Part shown: positions 47,188-54,575 of the stretch, piece after piece
Layout of the letters: every line of letters begins with the position of its first letter
How positions within the stretch are numbered: position 1 is the stretch's first letter
NCBI RefSeq assembly: GCF_001854475.1
Contig: NZ_MNAN01000026.1
Span: forward strand, 310,001-374,000
DNA: 64,000 nucleotides
Origin: Pseudoalteromonas byunsanensis
Lineage (GTDB): Bacteria; Pseudomonadota; Gammaproteobacteria; Enterobacterales; Alteromonadaceae
Direction: 5' to 3'
Program-made: the position numbers and the translations under genes
Notes under the pieces: model-generated
What the model was told of the DNA's origin: nothing
Database searches by the model: none
What the model saw: the letters and a program-made list of their open reading frames with translations, nothing else

Positions 47188-47469
47188 TTATGACATCTGT
47201 TCATCTAAAGATGATTGGATATAGTGTGTTACCCAGTCTGTTAACTCTTCAAACTCAGCTTCTAATAAAGCCAAATCACCACGAAGATGTTCCCATATAC
47301 CGTTTATCAAATTATCGATGATTTCACATTCGAGATCATCTGGTATTTGCTGCCAAGCAAAATGAATGAGTTCATTCAAGGTCTCAGCAACATGTTCCTC
47401 TTCACCTTCCCAGTCTCCCACGTCGGCGATTGAAAATAAGTAATCTTGTACGTTCAGCAAGTCTTTCAC
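47188..47469 (-). CDS. Small acidic protein of unknown function
   Basis: 93 residues, strongly acidic and helix-rich (MKDLLNVQDYLFSIADVGDWEGEEEHV). No signal peptide, membrane segment or cysteine cluster. Not recognised as a known family. The start is GTG at 47469, overlapping the msrC stop as GTGA, so translation is coupled to msrC; proQ follows 12 bases later. Position between msrC and proQ and the tight spacing argue that it is a real gene. Confidence 0.75.
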   Translation of the reverse strand: MKDLLNVQDYLFSIADVGDWEGEEEHVAETLNELIHFAWQQIPDDLECEIIDNLINGIWEHLRGDLALLEAEFEELTDWVTHYIQSSLDEQMS

Positions 47470-47927
47470 GATAATGTCAACTCAAAGCAACTAACTAAAG
47501 CTTGCAGACCTTCCCTATCAGCTTCATCGAAACGCGCTAAACTCGGGCTATCAATATCTAAAACGGCAAATACTTCACCATTTTTGAATACAGGAATGAC
47601 TATTTCTGAGTTCGACGCAGCATCACATGCAATATGTCCATCGAACGCATGTACATCGTCTACCAATTGAGTTTCTTTGGAATGAGCTGCAGTTCCGCAG
47701 ACCCCTTTACCTACGGGAATGCGAATACACGCAGGATTCCCCTGAAATGGGCCTAAAACCAACTCTTGAGGGCTATCAACGAGGTAAAATCCTGCCCAGT
47801 TAATGTCCTCTAAAGAAGTAAACAATAAGGCACTAAGGTTAGCCATATTAGCGATAACATTGCTCTCGCCACTGATTAACGCTTGCGCTTGCTTCACGAG
47901 TGACTGATAAAAATCTTGCTTCTGCAT
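47466..47927 (-). CDS. msrC: Free methionine-(R)-sulfoxide reductase (GAF domain)
   Basis: Reduces free methionine-R-sulfoxide, part of oxidative damage repair. 153 residues, one GAF domain. Cysteines C67, C77 and C101 (NPACIRIPVGKGVCGTA, HIACDAAS) have the same spacing as the catalytic set of E. coli fRMsr (84, 94, 118). INWAGFYLV and VLDIDSP are family motifs. ATG at 47927. First gene of msrC-orf93-proQ-prc. Confidence 0.94.
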   Translation of the reverse strand: MQKQDFYQSLVKQAQALISGESNVIANMANLSALLFTSLEDINWAGFYLVDSPQELVLGPFQGNPACIRIPVGKGVCGTAAHSKETQLVDDVHAFDGHIACDAASNSEIVIPVFKNGEVFAVLDIDSPSLARFDEADREGLQALVSCFELTLS

Positions 47928-48058
47928 TTAATAAATCACGGTTACAACATACAAAAGTCTAAGGTACTCTTTCAGGCAATTAAATGAAACCTTTTCTGGA
48001 GAAAAAGTATTAAATATCCGTAAATATAGTGCTACTTGGCTAAATATAGAGCAAGTGG

Positions 48059-48433
48059 TTATGCAAAACGCCTCAGACCATACAAAAATAGGCCTGCTGC
48101 CATTGTTGCCATGATTGAATTAACGACCAACCCTGCGCCGCTCTGAGCTGCAAACAGATAACTAGAAATCGCACCACCGAGCATTCCTAATGTTAATATC
48201 GCACTGTAATGGACCTTGTTCACTCTAAAAAGTAATAAATAGCCCGGCACGACAAACAATGCCATAGAGAGGCCGACAATATGAGCATTAACAATGGCGC
48301 CTGTAAGTAAACTTAGAAAAACGCCCACCCCTGCACCATGACTTGAAATAGTAAAATATATACCCAGCACGCAGCCGGTCAACAATGGTGACAAGAATGA
48401 TAGTGCGACACTTTTAGCAAGTTGTTGTTTCAT
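48059..48433 (-). CDS. Small membrane protein of unknown function
   Basis: 124 residues with about four hydrophobic helices (10-30, 35-50, 50-70, 80-120), no recognised motif. The ATG at 48433 begins MKQQLAKSVALSFLSPLL. It stands alone between the tRNA-Ser pair (its terminator lies upstream) and msrC. Probably an inner-membrane protein; function unknown. Confidence 0.65.
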   Translation of the reverse strand: MKQQLAKSVALSFLSPLLTGCVLGIYFTISSHGAGVGVFLSLLTGAIVNAHIVGLSMALFVVPGYLLLFRVNKVHYSAILTLGMLGGAISSYLFAAQSGAGLVVNSIMATMAAGLFLYGLRRFA

Positions 48434-48535
48434 ATTTAATAGAGTCTCAATTCATACATCTTGCTTGAGCTTGAAGCATCTATAGATATCTACAAGTGGA
48501 CTTTGGTCTAACCTGGCCAAACTGAGAACAAAAAA

Positions 48536-48559
48536 AAGCCGCTGACTAGTCAGCGGCTT
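48536..48559 (-). terminator. Terminator of the tandem tRNA-Ser unit
   Basis: Perfect 24-bp palindrome AAGCCGCTGACT/AGTCAGCGGCTT followed on the minus strand by a U-tract (A run 48529-48537), 18 bases after the 3' end of the distal tRNA gene. Confidence 0.88.
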
Positions 48560-48576
48560 GCTATTCATAAGAATAG

Positions 48577-48667
48577 TGGCGGAGAGATAGGGATTTGAAC
48601 CCTAGATACGCTATTAACGTATGCCGGTTTTCAAGACCGGTGCTTTCAACCGCTCAGCCATCTCTCC
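48577..48667 (-). tRNA. tRNA-Ser(UGA)
   Basis: 91 bases including encoded CCA. Acceptor stem GGAGAGA/TCTCTCC, anticodon arm CCGGT-CTTGAAA-ACCGG giving anticodon TGA, the long variable arm of class II tRNAs, and T-loop GGTTCAAATCC. Identical in sequence to the copy at 48709-48799. Reads UCA and, with modified U34, other UCN codons. Confidence 0.97.
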
Positions 48668-48708
48668 GAATGCGGTTATATAGCAGTTATGCTATATAAA
48701 AAATTTAG

Positions 48709-48799
48709 TGGCGGAGAGATAGGGATTTGAACCCTAGATACGCTATTAACGTATGCCGGTTTTCAAGACCGGTGCTTTCAACCGCTCAGCCATCTCTCC
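48709..48799 (-). tRNA. tRNA-Ser(UGA), second copy
   Basis: Same 91-base sequence as the neighbouring gene, 41 bases upstream of it on the transcribed strand. The spacer contains a TATATAGCA/TGCTATATA inverted repeat, a possible processing stem. Promoter and terminator flank the pair, so the two are one transcript. Confidence 0.97.
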
Positions 48800-48811
48800 G
48801 CAGCGGGGCGA

Positions 48812-48840
48812 ATAATAGGGAATCCTTTCGTCAATGTGAA
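48812..48840 (-). promoter_or_regulatory. Promoter of the tandem tRNA-Ser unit
   Basis: Minus-strand TTCACA (48840-48835), 17-base spacer, TATTAT (48817-48812), then the GC-rich discriminator TCGCCCCGC before the tRNA. The GC-rich discriminator is typical of stringently controlled stable-RNA promoters. Confidence 0.7.
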
Positions 48841-48881
48841 GCTTTTTTTTCATAAAAGTGTTTAAGTGCTCAAAAAACCTC

Positions 48882-48897
48882 ACATTTGTTCAAATGT
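48882..48897. promoter_or_regulatory. Palindrome upstream of yccA
   Basis: ACATTTG and CAAATGT form perfect 7-bp arms around TT, about 140 bases before the yccA start, in the 238-base gap after the tRNA promoter. It could be an operator. Confidence 0.4.
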
Positions 48898-49037
48898 AAA
48901 GCAATAAAACGCACTAATGGGAACTTTTAAGGATTTATATACTCTATTTGATCGACAATGTTTGCCGAACCATATAACTCTTGGTAATCTTAATCCAGTT
49001 TATTTATTGGAACATACGTTCATTAAGGAGTTTAACC

Positions 49038-49703
49038 ATGGCGTTCAATCACTCGTACGATACCGCTAAGCCGGTAATGTCGACCGTTGAAACAAACAAG
49101 GTACTAAAGAACACATATTTTCTGCTTGCAATGACACTCGCATTTAGTGCTGTTACAGCAGGAATATCAATGACAATGGCGCTTCCGCGCTTCACAGGAC
49201 TTATTTGTTCTCTAATCGGTCTTGGGTTAATTTTCGTTATTCACAAGAAGGCAAACTCGTCTTCTGCAATTGGTTTAGTATTTTTATTTACTGGTATTAT
49301 GGGCTTTGGCTTAGGACCACTGCTTAACCACTATGCGGCAATGCCAAACGGTGGGATGCTAATTACACAAGCGTTGGGGTCAACTGCGTTAATTTTCTTT
49401 GGTTTGTCAGCTTACGCTTTAACGACAAAAAAAGACTTCTCATTTATGGGTGGCTTTTTGACAGTTGGTTTAATCGTGGTTGTTATTTCAAGTTTGGTTA
49501 ACCTGTTTATCGGTAGCAGCATTGCCTTTATGGCATTAAACGCAGCCATCGTGTTATTGATGTCTGGTTTCATCCTTTATGATACAAGTCGCATCGTAAA
49601 CGGAGGTGAAACCAACTATGTGCTTGCCACTGTTGGCCTATACCTTAATATCTACAACCTATTCACTTCATTGCTGGCTCTTTTAGGTGCAAGTGATGAC
49701 TAA
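49038..49703 (+). CDS. yccA: Bax inhibitor-1/YccA family membrane protein
   Basis: 221-residue inner-membrane protein with seven hydrophobic helices. In E. coli YccA binds and modulates the FtsH protease. NTYFLLAMTLAFSAVTAG, GPLLNHYA and FILYDTSRIVNGGETNYV (conserved C-terminal Asp/Glu motif) mark the family. ATG at 49038 has a strong AAGGAG; an upstream in-frame start is rejected. In E. coli yccA neighbours tusE (yccK); here the whole tusDCBE operon follows. Confidence 0.94.
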   Translation: MAFNHSYDTAKPVMSTVETNKVLKNTYFLLAMTLAFSAVTAGISMTMALPRFTGLICSLIGLGLIFVIHKKANSSSAIGLVFLFTGIMGFGLGPLLNHYAAMPNGGMLITQALGSTALIFFGLSAYALTTKKDFSFMGGFLTVGLIVVVISSLVNLFIGSSIAFMALNAAIVLLMSGFILYDTSRIVNGGETNYVLATVGLYLNIYNLFTSLLALLGASDD

Positions 49704-49723
49704 CCAGCAAGTTCTGGTAAACT

Positions 49724-49747
49724 AAGCCCCATTATGGGGCTTTTTTT
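49724..49747 (+). terminator. yccA intrinsic terminator
   Basis: 7-bp stem AAGCCCC/GGGGCTT with loop ATTAT and seven T following. The tusD start codon lies just 12 bases beyond the T-tract. Confidence 0.85.
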
Positions 49748-49758
49748 ATAGGCGTATT

Positions 49759-50112
49759 TTGAGCAAGTTTGTATTATCTCTTCATACTGGTGTAGCAGAT
49801 CAGCATTGTTTACAAAACCTATCGCGCTTTGCACACGCCGCTTTGCAAAGCGGCCATCAAGTTGACTGTATTTTTTTGTATCAAGACGCCGTCAGTCATG
49901 CATCTGAGCAATTACAGTTAGCAAGCGACGAACTTAACGTGAAAAAAGTTTGGCAAACATTATCAGAGCTTGGGATCCCTTTAATGCTTTGTGTGACCGC
50001 GGCTGAAAAACGAGCCATTGATATCAACAATACAGGTTTATTTAAAGTGGCTGGTTTGGCAGAATTTGCCATGCTCAGCGCGAAAGCTGATAAATGGGTG
50101 CAATTTAAATGA
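49759..50112 (+). CDS. tusD: Sulfurtransferase TusD
   Basis: Subunit of the TusBCD complex that relays sulfur from TusA to TusE for 2-thiouridine at tRNA position 34. 117 residues; the active cysteine is C78 in LMLCVTAAEKR, the same number as in E. coli. The start is TTG at 49759 with a weak ATAGGCG before it; no better codon exists, and the N-terminus MSKFVLSLHTG fits the DsrE fold. Ends in an ATGA overlap with tusC. Confidence 0.93.
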   Translation: MSKFVLSLHTGVADQHCLQNLSRFAHAALQSGHQVDCIFLYQDAVSHASEQLQLASDELNVKKVWQTLSELGIPLMLCVTAAEKRAIDINNTGLFKVAGLAEFAMLSAKADKWVQFK

Positions 50113-50465
50113 AAAATGTCCTCATAATTAGTAACGCAAGTCCTTTTGATGGCTTACGCATTCGCGATGCATTAGATACCACACTGATCTATGCTGCTAT
50201 TGATCAAAACGTTTCATGGTTGCTGCTCGACAGTGCCCTACTTGCACTTAAAAGCGCTCAGTCAGCCGCACACTTAGGGTTAAAAGATTTTTTCAAGACC
50301 ATTAAAGCCCTTGAAATATATGACGTTGAACAGGTGTATGTATGCGAGCTTGCAATGCAAAAGTACCAGCTTGAGCACCAGCAATTGAGCATTCCTGTCA
50401 CGGTATTGAGTAAGGCACAGCAACAAGCATTGCTGCAACAACAAGATATGGTCGTTAACCTATGA
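50109..50465 (+). CDS. tusC: Sulfurtransferase subunit TusC
   Basis: 118-residue DsrF-like subunit of TusBCD. NVLIISNASPFDGLRIRDALD is the TusC N-terminal signature. Start and stop overlap its neighbours as ATGA on both sides, a tightly coupled operon. Its role is structural within the heterohexamer. Confidence 0.92.
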   Translation: MKNVLIISNASPFDGLRIRDALDTTLIYAAIDQNVSWLLLDSALLALKSAQSAAHLGLKDFFKTIKALEIYDVEQVYVCELAMQKYQLEHQQLSIPVTVLSKAQQQALLQQQDMVVNL

Positions 50466-50734
50466 ACATAAATACTGTACATATATTTTCAAAACCACTC
50501 TCTTACTATAGTGCTTTACAGTTAGACGGATTGATAGCAGGTAATGACGCACTATTGCTCATTGGCGATGCCTGTTATGACTTCGCGTCGTACAACCACT
50601 TGTCGGATAAGCGCTATATGCTTGAAAACTGTGCTTTGGCACGTGCTATCACAGGTAATATCGAATTTAATTTAATCAATGATATTGAATGGGTAGAGCT
50701 AATCGATAACGCAAAAAAATCAATTACTTGGTAA
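50462..50734 (+). CDS. tusB: Sulfurtransferase subunit TusB
   Basis: 90-residue DsrH-like subunit of TusBCD (E. coli 95). Pattern: MNINTVHIFSKPLSY, then LLIGDACYDFA and a conserved WVELIDNAKKSITW C-terminus. ATG at 50462 overlaps the tusC stop. Confidence 0.88.
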   Translation: MNINTVHIFSKPLSYYSALQLDGLIAGNDALLLIGDACYDFASYNHLSDKRYMLENCALARAITGNIEFNLINDIEWVELIDNAKKSITW

Positions 50735-50737
50735 CAT

Positions 50738-51067
50738 ATGCTGGAATTTAATAATCAAATCATAGAAACCGATAAACAGGGCTATTTACTTGACCATACA
50801 CAGTGGCACAAAGACCTTGCCCCTATCATTGCTGAGCAAGAAGGGATAACGCTTAGCGATGCCCATTGGGAGGTGATCAATTTCGTGAGAGACTTTTACG
50901 AAGAATACAATACCAGCCCAGCCATTCGTATGCTGGTCAAAGCAATGGCCAAAGCACTCGGTGAAGATAAAGGCAATAGTATGTACTTATACAAGCTGTT
51001 TCCTAAAGGACCAGCCAAGCAGGCAACAAAAATTGCTGGCTTACCAAAACCCGCTCGATGTATCTAA
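50738..51067 (+). CDS. tusE: Sulfur carrier TusE (DsrC family)
   Basis: Takes persulfide sulfur from TusD and presents it to MnmA for tRNA thiolation. 109 residues; the C-terminal KPARCI carries the conserved penultimate cysteine C108, as in E. coli Tus[24 protein letters not shown] and [19 protein letters not shown] are DsrC motifs. It lies three bases after tusB and ends the operon, followed by a stem-loop. Confidence 0.95.
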   Translation: MLEFNNQIIETDKQGYLLDHTQWHKDLAPIIAEQEGITLSDAHWEVINFVRDFYEEYNTSPAIRMLVKAMAKALGEDKGNSMYLYKLFPKGPAKQATKIAGLPKPARCI

Positions 51068-51083
51068 CGTCAGTCAATATAAA

Positions 51084-51110
51084 AACAGCCACTCTTTAAA
51101 AGTGGCTGTT
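51084..51110 (+). terminator. tus operon stem-loop
   Basis: 10-bp stem AACAGCCACT/AGTGGCTGTT (51084-51093 with 51101-51110), 17 bases after the tusE stop. The T-tract is poor (TTCGATT). Confidence 0.6.
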
Positions 51111-51352
51111 CGATTATATAGTTTATAAAAAACGATGTTAACTACTCGACAGCCGTACAGCCTTTAGGCGGCTCATTGCTACAGAATTCAGCAGCGACTG
51201 CACTGAATATTAAAGTTAACACCCTGCACACTCACAATGTTAACAAAAGGTTAATGATGCGTAATTATCATTACCTTGTCAATAAGCATTTTCTGATGTT
51301 CTAGCTAACTATCCGGCATCATTGTCTAACATGCCAACACCTAAAAACAAAA
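51111..51352. other. Intergenic stretch between tusE and the acyltransferase gene
   Basis: AT-rich spacer with no supported gene. A 29-codon minus-strand reading (51142-51231, GTG start, peptide with FSAVAAEFCSNEPPKGC) is open but lacks a ribosome binding site. Several GTTAAC words are scattered at 51136-51141, 51215-51220 and 51239-51244. Confidence 0.4.
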
Positions 51353-51373
51353 AACCCAGCACAAGGCTGGGCT
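51353..51373 (-). terminator. Terminator of the acyltransferase gene
   Basis: 6-bp stem CCCAGC/GCTGGG (51355-51360 with 51366-51371), loop ACAAG, followed on the minus strand by a U-tract. It lies about 40 bases after the stop. Confidence 0.7.
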
Positions 51374-51412
51374 TTCAACTCAAAGATACAGTTTAAATTA
51401 AAGTTCAACGAG

Positions 51413-52522
51413 TTACTGTTTTTCTTTACTAATAAAGTATTTACCCAAATTAATCCCAGGGATTTCGACAAACTTATACATTGCGAACGACACTAGAAGA
51501 ACCAACACAAACAGAATGCTTGAATTTAGCACCCACTGTATAATACCCAAAGTTCCTGCGTCTAAAACTATTGCAAAAAATGGTAGCATGATTATCAAGT
51601 GCACGATGTAAACCGAATAGGAAATATCCGCTAAAAACTTATTTAACTTATTGTCTATAACAAACTTTAGCGAAGAAAATACTGGGTTTGATGATGTAGA
51701 GTCACTCACACGTAGCCACCACAAACAGAATAAAAATAACGATGCCATAACAAAGTTTTTATTGCATATAACTAAGAACACCAACGAAATAACAACTATA
51801 TACAGATTATTTCTAACTTTTTCTTTGTTCAGCAAAATATGAGCAAGTGCCATTCCAGCAGCAAAGTTATGGAATTTCAAAACGATTAAGGTTGGCATCT
51901 GATATGTGATCCCAAACTTCTTAGTCAATAACCAAACCACCACCATTAATGGCAAAAGTATAGTTAAATATAATGCAAAGTTTTTCCTAAGAAATATGAA
52001 GATAAGTGGGAACAGAAAATAAAACTGCATTTCTAAGCCCAAACTCCAATCTGGCAGCGGTGTACTAAAGGCATACGAAGGAAATAAGCCGAATAGAAAC
52101 GTAACATGCATTAAAAAGTTTTCAATCGGATCTGAAATATAGTACCTTTCCATGCTCGTCATCGTATGAGGCAGTACTTGTGCTATCGCCTCTCTTGATT
52201 GGCCTAGGTACTCGGCCAGTACAAGTGCAACCACTAAACACAAGTAATAAGCTGGTGCGATTCTAAAAAAGCGCCTAATTGCAAAGTTCTTAACTCCAGC
52301 CCTATTAGATAAGTTCTGATATGACTTGTTAATACTACACTGAAAATATATTAAAAAGCCTGATGCTAACATAAATGCATTTACAGCTTCATGGCCGATT
52401 GATCCGGACAGTATACTAGGCCCACCACCGAGTATTGCAGCATGGTGGAAGAATACTAGCAGCGCTGCCCACCCTCTTATAAAATCTAGCAGAGTTATAT
52501 CATGTCTAATGGTATGTTCCAT
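51413..52522 (-). CDS. Acyltransferase family 3 membrane protein
   Basis: 369-residue integral membrane O-acyltransferase with about ten helices. LDFIRGWAALLVFFHHAAIL carries the RxxA and HH active-site pattern of the OafA/NodX-type acyltransferase-3 family; LPDWSLGLEMQFYFLFPLIFIF is another family block. Such enzymes acetylate or succinylate surface polysaccharides or other glycans; no partner genes are nearby, so the substrate is unknown. ATG at 52522 with GAGGA upstream is preferred to a longer reading. It looks AT-richer than its neighbours and stands alone, possibly acquired. Confidence 0.85.
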   Translation of the reverse strand: MEHTIRHDITLLDFIRGWAALLVFFHHAAILGGGPSILSGSIGHEAVNAFMLASGFLIYFQCSINKSYQNLSNRAGVKNFAIRRFFRIAPAYYLCLVVALVLAEYLGQSREAIAQVLPHTMTSMERYYISDPIENFLMHVTFLFGLFPSYAFSTPLPDWSLGLEMQFYFLFPLIFIFLRKNFALYLTILLPLMVVVWLLTKKFGITYQMPTLIVLKFHNFAAGMALAHILLNKEKVRNNLYIVVISLVFLVICNKNFVMASLFLFCLWWLRVSDSTSSNPVFSSLKFVIDNKLNKFLADISYSVYIVHLIIMLPFFAIVLDAGTLGIIQWVLNSSILFVLVLLVSFAMYKFVEIPGINLGKYFISKEKQ

Positions 52523-52665
52523 AATTCCTCTATTAAAATAACTAACCAAATAGCACGGCTACGTCAGGACACTCATCACACTGAAAAAACAGTCTAAATA
52601 GTACACATATGGCAAAGTTAACAGTACTTTCTTTGGGAGCTTTTTATCTTATGAGCAGATAACAA

Positions 52666-52688
52666 AAACGGCCCTTAAAGGGCCGTTT
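52666..52688 (-). terminator. Terminator downstream of the FKBP gene
   Basis: 9-bp stem AAACGGCCC/GGGCCGTTT with loop TTAAA, with five U on the minus strand, 94 bases after the stop at 52782. Confidence 0.7.
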
Positions 52689-52781
52689 AAACCGAGTTCC
52701 ATTTTATTCGAATATACTGGTTTGTTACAGTATATTTGACTCAATAGTCAAAAAAATAATGAAGCTCTACCGTATTGAAAA

Positions 52782-53399
52782 TTACAATACGTCCAATAAC
52801 TCAACATCGAATACAAGTGTTGAGAATGGTGCAATTGCAGCACCTGCGCCACGCTCACCGTAAGCTAGCTCATGTGGGATGTATAGACGCCACTTCGAAC
52901 CTGCTGGCATAAGCTGTAATGCTTCTGTCCAACCTTTGATTACACCATTTACTGGGAATTCAGCTGGCTGACCACGATCGTATGAGCTATCAAATACAGT
53001 ACCGTTGATAAGTGTACCGTGGTAATGAACACGTACTTTTGAATCAGCCGCAGGCTTTGCACCTTCGCCTGATGCAATGATTTCATACTGAAGACCTGAT
53101 TCAGTTACCGTGATTTCAGCACGCTTTGCGTTTTCTTCTAAGAATGCGATGCCTTCAGCTGCTAATACTTTCGCTTCTTCTTCGCGACGAGCTTGAATTT
53201 CAGCATTGATTTTTTCAAATGCAGCTTGGATCTCTGGGATCTCAACACGGAACGCGTCTCCAGCGTATGCGTCTTTCATTCCCTCAAACACCGAATGCAA
53301 GTTAAGACCTTCGAATGGATTCGCTTTTAGTTGCTCACCCATTTGTAAGCCAATACCGTAGCTTGCTTTTTCAGCATCTGTATTAAATAAATCTGACAT
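52782..53399 (-). CDS. fklB: FKBP-type peptidyl-prolyl isomerase (FklB-like)
   Basis: 205 residues (E. coli FklB 206). An N-terminal helical dimerisation region (about 1-95, SYGIGLQMGEQLKANPFEGL) is followed by a C-terminal FKBP domain (about 110-205; VRVHYHGTLINGTVFDSSYDRGQPAEF, WRLYIPHELAYGERGAG). No signal peptide, so cytoplasmic, unlike FkpA. Catalyses cis-trans isomerisation of prolyl bonds. ATG at 53399. Confidence 0.92.
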   Translation of the reverse strand: MSDLFNTDAEKASYGIGLQMGEQLKANPFEGLNLHSVFEGMKDAYAGDAFRVEIPEIQAAFEKINAEIQARREEEAKVLAAEGIAFLEENAKRAEITVTESGLQYEIIASGEGAKPAADSKVRVHYHGTLINGTVFDSSYDRGQPAEFPVNGVIKGWTEALQLMPAGSKWRLYIPHELAYGERGAGAAIAPFSTLVFDVELLDVL

Positions 53400-53472
53400 A
53401 AGTTAATTCACTTTTGTTTCTATTAAAAGACGAGGCGCAGTGTAACATAGCCAAAGACGAGTTTAAACGCGA

Positions 53473-53841
53473 TCAAGTCGCATTATCCTGATGTTGCTTT
53501 TTTACTTGTAGGAGAAGAAACGTCGCAAAAGGCAGGCTTAGCGCAAGTCCAATAGCCAGCTCAAAGCTATAATCGACTAGACGCTCTGTGAAATAAAACC
53601 CAAAACCCACAACCCCAGTAAGGCTAATGACAATGGCTGCTAACATTGGCCAAAGGGTTTCATATTTTGTAACTAAGTGTGCGGCGAGCAAATTATATAA
53701 AAAGGTAAAAGCAAGGGTTTTTAGTAAGGTAGGATCTTGTTGACCATCAATAGCCAAACGCAATGCCATCTCTAGACCACTTAAATAAAAGAAGCCAAAT
53801 ACAATCCACAAACTAGCGTGTTTAACTACTACTGCTGACAT
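53473..53841 (-). CDS. Small membrane protein downstream of tRNA-Ser
   Basis: 122 residues with three to four hydrophobic helices (about 8-28, 40-60, 65-85, 92-112). No family recognised. The ATG at 53841 is supported by a strong GGAGGG; longer readings run into the tRNA gene and are rejected. The tRNA-Ser terminator ends about 20 bases before the start, so it is expressed by readthrough or by a promoter hidden in the tRNA unit. Confidence 0.7.
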   Translation of the reverse strand: MSAVVVKHASLWIVFGFFYLSGLEMALRLAIDGQQDPTLLKTLAFTFLYNLLAAHLVTKYETLWPMLAAIVISLTGVVGFGFYFTERLVDYSFELAIGLALSLPFATFLLLQVKKQHQDNAT

Positions 53842-53860
53842 AAATGCCCTCCAAACGAAA

Positions 53861-53883
53861 AAAACCGCCGTTAAGGCGGTTTT
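53861..53883 (-). terminator. Terminator of the third tRNA-Ser gene
   Basis: 9-bp stem AAAACCGCC/GGCGGTTTT with loop GTTAA, then a U-tract on the minus strand; 11 bases after the tRNA 3' end. Confidence 0.85.
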
Positions 53884-53893
53884 GGGAATGAGG

Positions 53894-53984
53894 TGGCGGA
53901 GAGATAGGGATTTGAACCCTAGATACGCTATTAACGTATGCCGGTTTTCAAGACCGGTGCTTTCAACCACTCAGCCATCTCTCC
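53894..53984 (-). tRNA. tRNA-Ser(UGA), third copy
   Basis: 91 bases with encoded CCA. It differs from the two copies near 48.6 kb by a single base in the D arm (GAGTGG instead of GAGCGG). Same anticodon TGA. It has its own promoter and terminator. Confidence 0.97.
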
Positions 53985-53997
53985 GTTGTTGGCGCGC

Positions 53998-54026
53998 ATA
54001 TTAGTGGTTTTCGTTGCGACTGTAAA
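53998..54026 (-). promoter_or_regulatory. Promoter of the third tRNA-Ser gene
   Basis: Minus-strand TTTACA (54026-54021), 17-base spacer, TAATAT (54003-53998), then the GC-rich GCGCGCC discriminator, 13 bases before the tRNA 5' end. Confidence 0.65.
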
Positions 54027-54052
54027 GAGGGAAAGGGAATTTTTTGCTTATT

Positions 54053-54433
54053 TCAATAATATTGCTTTGGTCGCTTTGCTAACCACGCACAAATTACGCA
54101 CAAAATAACCACGAAAAATAAAACCAGAGCCGCTTTGAATGCAGCAACTGCAAGTTCATTTAGGGGTAAAAAAATATCCGCCAGTGACGGAACACATGAA
54201 ATTGCAACGACCAATAATAAAACCTTAAAGGCCCGAAAAAACTCAAAGCGCTTGCTATAACTCATCCAAACAGTAATGAAAACACTTAATAGACTGGGTA
54301 CAACAAAAGCTAAGTGTTGTTGTTTAGTCGATACGAGTACGTAGGCACTAAGCACACAGCCTATAACTCCCCATATACACCAAACCCACCAACTTTCGCG
54401 TTCTTTTAAAAATAAATTCCCCATGACCGCCAT
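54053..54433 (-). CDS. Small membrane protein of unknown function
   Basis: 126 residues (123 if the Met4 start at 54424 is used) with four hydrophobic helices (about 15-33, 40-58, 68-85, 93-117). WWVWCIWGVIGCVL opens the first. No family recognised, no clear ribosome binding site. It lies between trhO and the tRNA-Ser promoter. Confidence 0.6.
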   Translation of the reverse strand: MAVMGNLFLKERESWWVWCIWGVIGCVLSAYVLVSTKQQHLAFVVPSLLSVFITVWMSYSKRFEFFRAFKVLLLVVAISCVPSLADIFLPLNELAVAAFKAALVLFFVVILCVICAWLAKRPKQYY

Positions 54434-54525
54434 CTATTGTTGTTGTTTGAGACATAATTAGCCTAACAAACTTTCACCCAAGATCACAACCATACTAACG
54501 CATAACGTTAGGTTGCATAAGCAAC

Positions 54526-54557
54526 AAAAAGCCCCAACCAAGGTTGAGGCTTTTTTT
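54526..54557 (-). terminator. trhO intrinsic terminator
   Basis: Interrupted stem AAAAAGCC-CAACC pairing with GGTTG-AGGCTTTTT around a 2-base loop, with one unpaired position. The T-rich ends serve either strand; it lies 20 bases after the trhO stop. Confidence 0.75.
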
Positions 54558-54575
54558 ATCATACTTTACATATGG

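Noticed and set aside
51142..51231. 29-codon minus-strand peptide with a hydrophobic start and two cysteines
   Set aside because: No ribosome binding site, GTG start, and nothing recognisable; more likely chance or a remnant.
53842..53970. Longer N-terminus for the 122-residue membrane protein
   Set aside because: It reads through the tRNA-Ser gene and its terminator; the ATG at 53841 has a strong GGAGGG.
48536..54026. Genomic island at tRNA-Ser genes
   Set aside because: tRNA-Ser is a common integration site, but no integrase, no duplicated 3' tRNA fragment as attachment site, and the genes between are core (yccA, tusDCBE, fklB).
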